DNA of 26,878 bases from the NCBI GenBank assembly GCA_023231475.1, contig JALJEE010003111.1:1-26878 (forward strand), written 5' to 3'. Under the pieces are notes generated by a model. That model was given only the letters and a program-made list of their open reading frames with translations. It made no database searches and was not told the origin of the DNA. Position 1 is the stretch's first letter. Every line of letters starts with the position of its first letter. This DNA is from Seison nebaliae (taxonomy: Eukaryota > Rotifera > Pararotatoria > Seisonacea > Seisonidae). The position numbers were made by a program, and so were the translations under genes. This document shows positions 9,598-18,388 of this stretch, piece by piece.

Positions 9598-12500
9598 TCA
9601 TTGTGTTCTTCGTGGAATATTGTTTTGATTTTTAAAATTTTTTTTGATTTTATTTTTCAATTCTACCATCACTTCCTCCCACTGACCAGGATTATGGTTT
9701 TTTATCGTTTTACTTGACGTCGTCGTTTTGGGACAAGTGGAATGATTTCGTTTGATGGATTTGAGCTGATTGATAGATCGTCGATTCATATTCTTCTCAT
9801 TCATTAATAGAGATGTGGACGAGGAGGATATAGATGGAATTGTTGATGGATCGATCGATAAAGACGGACATTGAAGTAGGGGAATGTCAACACGAACGAA
9901 TCCTTCTAAATAGAAAATTAAATTGATTTTCGATTTCTCATAAACGTATTGAGTAGGGAGAGAACATATTCGTTCGTGTTTACGTTGAACCAATTCGCTG
10001 TTGATGAAATTTTGTTGGAAAATCGTCAACAATAATTTCCCGTCTTCTAAATTGATATGAAGGTTATCCGTTCCATTCAATGAAGTAAATTTAAAGAGGA
10101 ATGTCAAAATTTCTTCATTTTTCTCATTAAACATAATTTTCCATTGACCATCCACTATTTCATCTAATTGGATTTCATGAGGATTCTTATCGACAAATTT
10201 CGCTAAAAACTTCTCGAAATTATTCTCGTAAATAGGAATTGATTTCTTCATGGAATTGTTGTCGTCGTCGATTCGTTTCGCTTTGTTCAATTGTTCCACT
10301 TTGTTACAATTGAGCGAGACCATGTCACTCTCGTCATTGTGAGAATGGATTCTGGGAAGTTGAGTAACTGAATTGATTGTTCGAGATTGGTCGTTAGCGT
10401 TGAACATCTGTATGGGACATTTATTCGATTTACTCTTCATCTCCATCAATTTCTTAAATCGACGTTTTTTCTCCGAATTCTTCGGAAGGGCGATAACCAT
10501 CTGCTTCTTACTCATTTTATCGATGTAATCGGCTTGAATGACGAGTTTGTTGTTGCGGTAGAAGAAAGCTTCGGTGGAAGTGAGGTTAATATTGGATGGT
10601 AATCTAATAACTTTATCGATGTTCTCCTGTTTTTTCAAATCGTTCAAACGATTCTCTTCTACTAATATCACATCATTCGTATCGAGATCTTTCACTTCTA
10701 GACAAATTGAAAATTTACTTTTTAATTTATTTTTCGAATTGAATGGAACGTTATTATTGTTATTATTATTGTTATTACTATTCATATTGATGTTATTGGG
10801 AGATATCAACTGATCAGATAAATCGGATGGAGATGACTGAGATTGAGTGGTAATATCTGACTGAGTTTTTTGTGAAGATTTCGATGAAGATTTCGATGTT
10901 TTACTCGACAATCTACTCGATGATTTGTTGGAGGCAACCGTGGTATTTTGTCGAGAAGTGATGGAAGATGTACGAAATTGTGGTTCGGACATCTCATTCG
11001 AACTTGCATTTGTTATATCGTTCGTTTGAATTTGATCAGATGTGTTGGTGGAAAAACTGTGATCAACCGTAGATGGAATTACAGATTGACTGGGTAACGT
11101 TGAACTGAGTTTGGTATCATTAATAAGTGTTGACTGACCGAGTTCGGTGGAGATGTTCCTATTTGGAGTGGGTTGGGGTGTGGAATTAAAAACGGAAATA
11201 TCTTCTGATTGATTATTATAAGTGTCAGAAATTGATGTTCTAGTTAGTTGAGTTAAGGCAGAATTATTCAAAGTTCGATTGACATCACTGACTGGTGTGC
11301 CGGTTGCATATTGTGGAACAGTCAAATCTCCATTTGATTGTTGATGTCCATTAGAAAGTGGATAAGGTGATTCTCCAAAAGTTTTACATTCTTGAACTTG
11401 TTGTTGTTGATATTGCTGTTGTTGCTGTTGATATTGTTGTTGTTGTCGTATTTGAGAAGATGAAATTGAATTAGATGGTGATTTTGATGGGAAATCTCCA
11501 GTTTCTTTATAAACCGATGACTCTTTTCGTCGATTCGAATTATTGGAATTGAAAGAGGAATTAGATTTAGATGAAATGGATTGTTTACTCTCTTTCTGGG
11601 ATGTTCTCGAGCAGGAACCTGAAGAAACTGACGATTGTGATTTTCCTGATGATTTGGTTAATCGACTACTACTACTCGCTTTGGATGAGAGAGAATTCTG
11701 AACGAAATTCGAACTATTTGGTGATTGGAATGAATTGGATGAATGGATGGATGATTCTTCTTTAGAAGAATAGTCGCTGAATTTACTGGAGGAATGATTC
11801 GATTTGCCATTGTCACTTGATTTCAATGAATTTGTCGAATTCATCGAATTATAAACTTGTGAATTCGATGATTCTCCAACATTGATCATTTGAATATCGG
11901 AATTGTAGGGAAGTGAAGAATTGGAGGATTGAGTCGATTCCCTACTTGGTCGCATCGAATTTGTTTCACTTTCTTCCACGTCCTCTTTCTTATTCAAAAT
12001 ATTTTCTGATGTTAACGTAATTTCTGAAGAGGATGATGTTCTACTCATCATTCCCATGGTTGAGACACTGCCTGTCTTCCCAAACGATTTGGGAGTGGAA
12101 TCAGTATTACGACACGAATATCTGGAATCATTTGTTTCGGTAAAAGAATATTCAGTTAAGTTATCTGGTGAACTACATGGTTTCGGATAGTTGTTGTTCA
12201 TTTCATTCATTTGCTCTTCTGTCATACAACAATTGGCCTCTTTCAAGTTCTCTACCGTTACTGTCGTACAACTTCCCTTCGAGTCATCGTCGTACAATGT
12301 CGGCATAAATTGTGAATGTGATCGACGGATCGGTTTAATTTGAATATTATCATTCCAAACACTCGTATCATTCCCACTACCATGACTTTCGTGCAACATA
12401 TCATAATTATTATTTGTTGAATACGATTTATTCAACATATTATTTCCTTCGATATTCTCATTATTTTCTAATCGTTTCAATAGAGACATATACTCAGCTA

Positions 12501-13572
12501 AATCAGTTTGATCCAACAAATCTGATTGTTTTGTTGATAATTGATGATGATTAAATGGTTGTTGATGATGATAATTATTATTGGTATTATTCTGTTTTTG
12601 ATCGAACTCTTTAACAAATTCGAAAATGTTATTTGTACTGTTCGAATTGTGTTGTAGATCGGAGTGATAATTGAAAGTTTTGACTTTTGATGTCGAATTG
12701 ACATTCTTTCCATTTATTAACGCGACGATTTCCGGATCAAGTTTTGCATTAGTAATATCAATAATTTCCGTATCTCCCAAATTGTATGAATTCTTTTTAT
12801 TTCTTCTCTGATGACGTGATTGCGATTGATTAACATTCCAATTAATATTTGGATAACTATTCTTGTTATATCGATAAGATTTCTCTCGTTGTTGTTGTTG
12901 ATAATGGTTATTCGTTGGTTTCTGTTGTTGTTGTTGTTGTTGGGAAGAAGGAGTTTGGCGATTACTGTTGTGACGTGAAGAAAATGACATTTCTTTTCGA
13001 GGAATTCGATTATAAGAATGTTTCCTTTCTCTCTGTTCAGATCGTTCGGATTTTGGACAAAAGTTCATCGAATGAATATTTTCGACTGTTCCTGAATTTA
13101 TGATAATTGGTTGACTCTTGATTAATGGAAGATTTGTCTCACTTTTCTTCCTTATATCTTTGATAATGAATCGATTGAAAGGTATGGGTATCGTTCGGTT
13201 ATTCTGTTTCGATTCTATACCACCGATACTGTTACATCTCGCCAAATTGGCGGACGAAGATGACGATGGTTGTCTGGGAGGATGTTGTTTCAATGACAAT
13301 CGTGATAAATTATCATTGGAATATTTCAAATGATCGCGATTAGACTGTTTTTTATTCTTTCCATTGGAGTTACTAAATTTCATCGGATTATTCTTATTCT
13401 TCAATTGACGATGTCTCTCCTTCTGTTCGTGCAATTTCCTCATTTTCTCATCGATCAACTTAAAATTAATATCTGGTTGTCTATCCTTATTGATCATATA
13501 CTCAATTCGATTCTTTATTACCGACGTTGTGATCGACGCATCATCGGGCAATGCAGCAAGCGTTTGGTTCAT
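9598..13572 (-). CDS. Large low-complexity protein with two HSP20/alpha-crystallin-like regions
   Basis: An intronless frame of about 1324 residues from ATG 13572 (sequence MNQTLAALPDDASITT; A at -3). The frame stays open a few codons upstream, so a 5' coding exon is possible. In order: a Lys/Arg-rich helical N terminus (about 30-70, coiled-coil-like); a very long Ser/Asn/Gln-rich disordered part with poly-Gln runs near 12900-12945 and 11395-11450 and a poly-Asn run near 10755-10790; then two C-terminal folded regions. The first (about 950-1030) contains KFSICLEVKDLDTNDVIL and IRLPSNINLTSTEAFFYRNN, followed by KLVIQADYI. The second (about 1120-1240) contains LHINLEDGKLLLTI, ERICSLPTQYVYEKSKINL and EGFVRVDIPL. 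Both follow the small heat-shock layout: strand, LP turn, then a final strand ending in a Pro-containing segment. Classic sHSPs are about 150-250 aa, so this is not one of them. Role unknown; a scaffold or chaperone-adaptor is inference. Confidence 0.75.
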   Translation of the reverse strand: MNQTLAALPDDASITTSVIKNRIEYMINKDRQPDINFKLIDEKMRKLHEQKERHRQLKNKNNPMKFSNSNGKNKKQSNRDHLKYSNDNLSRLSLKQHPPRQPSSSSSANLARCNSIGGIESKQNNRTIPIPFNRFIIKDIRKKSETNLPLIKSQPIIINSGTVENIHSMNFCPKSERSEQRERKHSYNRIPRKEMSFSSRHNSNRQTPSSQQQQQQQKPTNNHYQQQQREKSYRYNKNSYPNINWNVNQSQSRHQRRNKKNSYNLGDTEIIDITNAKLDPEIVALINGKNVNSTSKVKTFNYHSDLQHNSNSTNNIFEFVKEFDQKQNNTNNNYHHQQPFNHHQLSTKQSDLLDQTDLAEYMSLLKRLENNENIEGNNMLNKSYSTNNNYDMLHESHGSGNDTSVWNDNIQIKPIRRSHSQFMPTLYDDDSKGSCTTVTVENLKEANCCMTEEQMNEMNNNYPKPCSSPDNLTEYSFTETNDSRYSCRNTDSTPKSFGKTGSVSTMGMMSRTSSSSEITLTSENILNKKEDVEESETNSMRPSRESTQSSNSSLPYNSDIQMINVGESSNSQVYNSMNSTNSLKSSDNGKSNHSSSKFSDYSSKEESSIHSSNSFQSPNSSNFVQNSLSSKASSSSRLTKSSGKSQSSVSSGSCSRTSQKESKQSISSKSNSSFNSNNSNRRKESSVYKETGDFPSKSPSNSISSSQIRQQQQYQQQQQQYQQQQVQECKTFGESPYPLSNGHQQSNGDLTVPQYATGTPVSDVNRTLNNSALTQLTRTSISDTYNNQSEDISVFNSTPQPTPNRNISTELGQSTLINDTKLSSTLPSQSVIPSTVDHSFSTNTSDQIQTNDITNASSNEMSEPQFRTSSITSRQNTTVASNKSSSRLSSKTSKSSSKSSQKTQSDITTQSQSSPSDLSDQLISPNNINMNSNNNNNNNNNVPFNSKNKLKSKFSICLEVKDLDTNDVILVEENRLNDLKKQENIDKVIRLPSNINLTSTEAFFYRNNKLVIQADYIDKMSKKQMVIALPKNSEKKRRFKKLMEMKSKSNKCPIQMFNANDQSRTINSVTQLPRIHSHNDESDMVSLNCNKVEQLNKAKRIDDDNNSMKKSIPIYENNFEKFLAKFVDKNPHEIQLDEIVDGQWKIMFNEKNEEILTFLFKFTSLNGTDNLHINLEDGKLLLTIFQQNFINSELVQRKHERICSLPTQYVYEKSKINLIFYLEGFVRVDIPLLQCPSLSIDPSTIPSISSSSTSLLMNEKNMNRRSINQLKSIKRNHSTCPKTTTSSKTIKNHNPGQWEEVMVELKNKIKKNFKNQNNIPRRTQ
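11395..11452. repeat. CAA/TTG repeat encoding poly-Gln
   Basis: An interrupted trinucleotide run which, on the minus strand, encodes Gln tracts broken by Tyr (QQQQYQQQQQQY type) in the large HSP20-domain protein. Similar shorter CAA runs lie at about 12885-12945, and an AAT/AAC run at about 10752-10785 encodes poly-Asn. Such runs vary in length between individuals and are expected to sit in disordered protein. Confidence 0.8.
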
Positions 13573-16260
13573 TCTGTCGAGCAAAAACTGTTCTCTGTTT
13601 TCAGTTTATAATATTAGTTCAAGAAAGAATCTGGTAAGATTTAGATTTCTCAAATAATTCGCAAGCGATAAATTATCAAGATACAAACTCTTTAGGAGAT
13701 AAGTAACAACTCTAACAAATGAAGAAATTGAACAGCATCCTTTCAATAAGATGTGACGTGATTAAGGAGTATGTAGGAACAGCAACGATAAGATTCGTGG
13801 GAAATATAAGAAATGATTGAAAAAGTATTTGAAATAAAACAATAAATTGGCCGTTTCCGCTATCTTCCCCTTACCCTCCCAATCCCTCCAATTATCTCAT
13901 CTTTTCCTTTTGCCTTTCACAACCACTACAGCAATTCATTTGACGATCCTTTTTTTAGAAATCGTTTCACTGAAAATTCGAAGAAGAATAATTAAATTCG
14001 CCATATCATCATCTCTATGACCATACCCATTCTCCTCACCATTAATCGTTAGAAAAAGATATCTTTAAATAGATTTTCGAGAAAACAACTCGAATTATAT
14101 TCGTTAATTACATTTCTATCATTACTCAATCTTATTCAACACTTTTCACCAATTTATTTCATCTCTCAATTTCCCACAACCATTTCTTTATTGTTCCCAA
14201 TATCTCTCATTGCTTCATTCTTCATCCATCCATCCACCTATCCATCCATCCATCTACATTCAGATATCCAGCAAATATATCTCGTCCATCATATATCTTC
14301 TTCTTTCATTGAAATTTCTCTTTTTACAATCTTTTTTTTAAACAAACTTAATTCATAAACTTAAAATCTATTTCCTGTCATTCCTCATTGCTTGAATCAA
14401 ATTATTTGATTTCCGTTTTAAAGATAATAACTAACTGTAAGTCGAAAATATAAGATCTAATCGAAACCATTTTCATTCGAATTTCATGAAATTGATATCG
14501 TTTCAATAATCATAATCTTTTTACAAAACATATATCTTTTTCTCATTTTTTGTGAAATTTACCGGAAACTACAAAGTGAAATTCTAGAAATTTATCGAGA
14601 ATAATCGTAGTACTTATGTAGAATTGAAAAGAAGTGTTTGGTGGATGTGGGAAACTTATATCAGTTTAATTTCAGATTCCCTTCTATCCAGTTACGTATA
14701 TTTTAATTAAAAATTTCGGCAACTTTAATTATCTTCTATTTAGGTTTAACTTTGAAATAAGTTTGAACGATTTCTAATTAATTTCCATTTAATTTTTATT
14801 AAATAGATCTACATTTCCTTTCTGATTGAAGTTAATATGACTAATGACTTTTCATTATATTCACCATCGAAATTATTTTAATAAGAATCAATATTTGACA
14901 ATGAGAGATAAAAATTGAGGATAATTGAATTCGTCGAAAAAGTCTTATGTTGAATCTATTTCTTACGTTCTTCTTCTTCGCCTCCATCCAAGGTTAATAG
15001 TTAATTGCCTTCTTCTTTTCTTCTTCGATGCTACGACTAAACTATTCGAATTCGCCGATGTCATCCCACACGAAAATCATCATCCAAATCATTCTTATTA
15101 TCTTGAATGAGAATGTGTTGATTTCATTACAACGAACAATTTGGGAATCATGAAATTAACTTATTATTCTCCTAGTTAGCTTAATAGATTGTGAATTGAA
15201 CATATCACATTATCCTCATCCTCCTTCCTTTAACTAAACCTACTCAATACATATCGATGGATATTTCTTTTTAGATTCATAAACCACTTCTAGTCCCCAA
15301 CTTATTATTGGGGATGAATTGAATAAACTGAAAAGTTGAATGATTAGGAATTATGCTAGAAATTTGTAAAATTCTTCACTGTTCCAATATTTGACTTAAG
15401 TATTCTGTTCGTCTATTTCGTATTATTGCATATCTAACCCGTTCTCTATTCTTCACAATATTGGATGTAATAATGTGTAAAAAATCACCATTTCTTATGA
15501 ACTTATGAGTTAGCTCACTAATACTTATCCAATCGCTTACTTAATTTACCCTATTGTTTGAATGTCATCCCTATTAAGTATACGACGATACGAGTATTAT
15601 CTTATTCATCTTCATTTTCAAAGGTACTCGTATTTTACCTTTGCCTAGTCTTCTTAAAACTATATATAAGTGTTGGAAATATTATTTATCTTTTTTATCT
15701 ATCTGCTGTTCATTGAAGAATTTCGTTTATTGTTGATGAGTGAACAACATTTTCCGTGTTTGACTTTTTCCAAATTTCAAAAGATTGATTGACGAAACCT
15801 ATCAACATAATTTTTTTAAAAACTAAAATTGAAATCATCCTTAACGATAACTTTTATCTCCGACGACTATTATGGTTAGTGAAAGGTCTTCTGGTTCATA
15901 TGACATACGAAGGATGTAAACGTATATGTTGTTTAGATGAACATATTGAAGAGATAGATTAGAAGAAAAGAAATAAAGATTCGTCGATGAAATTTCATTC
16001 AATTTTTTTAAAAATTATAGAAATAAAGCAAACAGCAAAAATTGCTATGGTTTTTATAGCAAAATTCGGCTTTGTAGAATTGATGAAGCGTTTTGGTGTA
16101 GATGAAATGATTTTTTTTGAAAATGATTTAAATTGTAAATCAATCAAATTCTGGTGAAATCGCAAAGTGGCGGTCATTCGAAATTGTTTGAAATTAGGAA
16201 AATATTATTTATAGTCTAATATATTTTCATTCTTTCAATCTGCTGTGTATTCGGCTTCCT
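13573..16260. other. About 2.7 kb without a recognisable gene
   Basis: This lies between the 5' end of the large HSP20-domain gene and the 3' end of the muscle LIM gene. It is A+T-rich, with long pyrimidine-rich tracts at 13860-14340. Open frames at 14925-15110 (+) and 15995-16177 (-) lack coding character and splice support. The region may hold the promoter, a 5' UTR exon or a large first intron of the HSP20-domain gene, or a noncoding RNA. Nothing in the sequence decides which. Confidence 0.5.
14223..14254. repeat. CATC tetranucleotide repeat
   Basis: An imperfect (CATC)n microsatellite of about eight units, with one ACCT interruption, inside the long pyrimidine-rich tract of the gene-free region. 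Confidence 0.8.
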
Positions 16261-16706
16261 TTATTTGGTTCTCATACATTTAGATGTTGATGCCAGATGG
16301 CTTATTTCTTCAATTTCAAGGAATTATAATGATTCAATTTAAAAGAAAGAGACTAACCCCATTTCGCTACCATCCTTATTTCCGACATGGGCACCTGTGT
16401 CCATTGATAATGCACCCGCTCCTCCACCGAAACCGTAACCTTTCGGTCCATATTTGCGACCATAGCACTGTTTGCAAAAGATTGAACCTTCATGTTCTTT
16501 AAAATGAAATGTTCATTCAAATTCAGTTCGTTGAACGATAATGTCAACTAACCACAAACGGTTGTTGACTCCAACATCTTCCGACAGAGTCCACATGTAA
16601 AACAAATCTTGTGCCACTTCTTACCACCAGCCAACTTCTCCTCTGCAGCATACACTGACTTACCACACTTCGGGCATTTGGGTTGTTCAACTGGCTTGAA
16701 AGGCAT
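16261..16706 (-). CDS. Mlp60A: Muscle LIM protein, single-LIM Mlp60A type
   Basis: Exon 1 is 16553-16706 and exon 2 is 16358-16496, with a 56-bp GT..AG intron. N terminus: [20 protein letters not shown]. The LIM domain follows with all zinc ligands: CPKC, 17 residues, H, then CFTCGLC and, across the splice, the second half with FCKQCYGRK. The Gly-rich CRP signature [16 protein letters not shown] follows, then [12 protein letters not shown]. This is the CRP/muscle LIM family, which binds Z-disc proteins such as alpha-actinin and acts with MEF2 in muscle. Only one LIM domain is present, as in fly Mlp60A rather than the five-LIM Mlp84B. The C terminus is uncertain. Reading on past exon 2 adds LVSFF and stops at 16339. 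Splicing a 57-bp intron to 16300 adds [12 protein letters not shown] and stops at 16261, beside an AATAAA. G+C at third positions is higher than in neighbours, fitting high expression. Confidence 0.9.
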
Positions 16707-18388
16707 TGTTGGAACAGAATAAGGGAAAGAAGATTAAAAAATTTCTCAGTTGTAGAACTTTTCTTTTAGGAAGAAAAAACAAAATCAAAAAGATAAAGAA
16801 TGATCAAAATATGGGAATGGGAAGTATATATAGATAGATGTGTATGGTTAGAAGAAAGATGAAATTCAGCATTTTCCTTTATTTGGTAAAATGAATGGAT
16901 TTTCGTCAATCTGTTATGATATTTATAAGAGTAAAATTGTTCAACGAACGTTGATGGATAAATGTATTTAAGGAGGAGTTATTGTACATTTACATATACA
17001 TATTAGTACAACCTAACTTCTTCGTCAGTCTTTAACTTCGTATATTCACTTAAACTCCCCGTATTCCTGGTCCCTATTCGCTTTTGGATGATTTCTGTTA
17101 AGAATTGAATGGAACGCCAAGGCCAAAAAAAACGGGTTTTCCTTTATTTAACGTGCCCAGTATAGATAAGATCGATTGATGCTCTTTTACTTTAGTCCTA
17201 CTTCCTTCTTCTCTCATCTATATTAATGTTATTGTTTAATAGTGGGAATTAATGTTAGGATGATCGATTGCTGCATTAGAAGATCTGTGTGTAACATTAA
17301 CATTCATATAGAATCATTTCATTTTACCTCAATCTTTTCATCTTCTCCTTTCTCAAATTTATCTAAAAGAGATTATTCAGCGTATAATCATCTAGAGAGG
17401 GCAGTTGTCTACTTTCTACAGATGTCTGAACACAAAACCAGATAGAAACAACTTGGGAACGTTCTCCAACATAACAGTTTAAAGTGTGCATCGTCTAAAC
17501 GGAGTTTCAATGAACAAACTAGTTTCATCAGTTACCTAGACAGTTAGTCAGTTAAGTGTTATAAATAAAGATTCAAGTAACCCGTTGCCTCATAGATAGA
17601 TAGTTCGATGAGTCAGATAGATAGAGTACGAGATATTTTTAGAGTAAAAGCACAATTTTTCTCTTCTCGCACATTCTTTGGAGTTTGCAATCGTTTTACT
17701 AACGGTTTAAGCTGTTTCTTTCGTTCTCTGGGTAAACTCTCTTTTTTCATCCACATTTTTCAACCTGGGTGTTATGTAACAGTAATTTTTTGATTATTTC
17801 CATTATAACTAGAATTATGCGCCTACGCCTTTCCCTGCGGATATTAGAGTTTCGGAAAAGTTCCTCTAAAAAAATACGGTAGTGTGATTCGTTTATGAGT
17901 CATTCAATTAAATTTATTATCAGTTCATTCTTCCATTATTATTCCATCAACTTAAAACCAGTTATCTATCTTCATTATTCAAAAACAATTTCTCATCATC
18001 ATTATTACAATAATGAATATAGATATAAACATAAACATTATCAGTATCAACGTTATATGAAGGAATGTGGCAATAAACATTTTTCGTTTTGTTAATGGAA
18101 AAGAAAGATAGAGAATAGGAAATGAAAAATATTATTAGAAAATAAATGAAATTTTTGCATCATTCCCAATTCTGCATCAACAAAACTTTCATTGTTATTA
18201 TGTTGATAATGAAAGTCAATATTAATGTTTTCTCAAATAAATTCATCTTTCAACTTTTCATTATATTCATCATTATTATTATTATTATTATTGTTATTAT
18301 TATGTTGTGATTTCTTCTCCCACTTTCTTACTTTACTATTCATACACAAATACTTTGAATTGGTTAAACGTAGTAATAATTCTTGGAT
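16707..18388. promoter_or_regulatory. Muscle LIM gene upstream region and symporter 3' flank
   Basis: About 1.7 kb with no gene recognised. It contains the promoter of the muscle LIM gene (minus strand). A TTATAAATAA at 17559-17568 fits the MEF2 consensus YTAWWWWTAR, and a CCTTTATTTGG CArG-like box lies at about 16876; both are weak in A+T-rich DNA. Small plus-strand frames at 17242-17445, 17608-17793 and 17895-18095 look spurious. The right part is low-complexity A+T and includes an ATT microsatellite. Confidence 0.35.
18270..18303. repeat. ATT microsatellite
   Basis: An (ATT)n run of about ten units with one TTG interruption, about 85 bp downstream of the symporter stop codon on the minus strand. 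It may lie in that gene's 3' UTR or flank. Confidence 0.75.

Noticed and set aside
9413-9601. 62-codon minus-strand frame at the end of the large gene
   Set aside because: It starts on a non-ATG codon overlapping the stop of the upstream gene and is Ser/Phe/Lys-rich from low-complexity DNA.
10387-13611. Several plus- and minus-strand frames of 60-90 codons within the large HSP20-domain gene
   Set aside because: They are shadows in repetitive Ser/Asn/Gln coding DNA and have no independent start context or domain.
14925-15110. 61-codon plus-strand frame in the gene-free region
   Set aside because: It starts on a non-ATG codon, shows no domain and has neighbouring stops in all likely splice contexts.
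15995-16177. 60-codon minus-strand frame downstream of the muscle LIM gene
   Set aside because: It is Phe/Ile/Lys-rich with no LIM or other motif and no good acceptor in phase with exon 2.
17242-18095. Three small plus-strand frames upstream of the muscle LIM gene
   Set aside because: Their composition reflects His/Tyr/Ser codons of A+T-rich DNA, and no splice links or domains were found.
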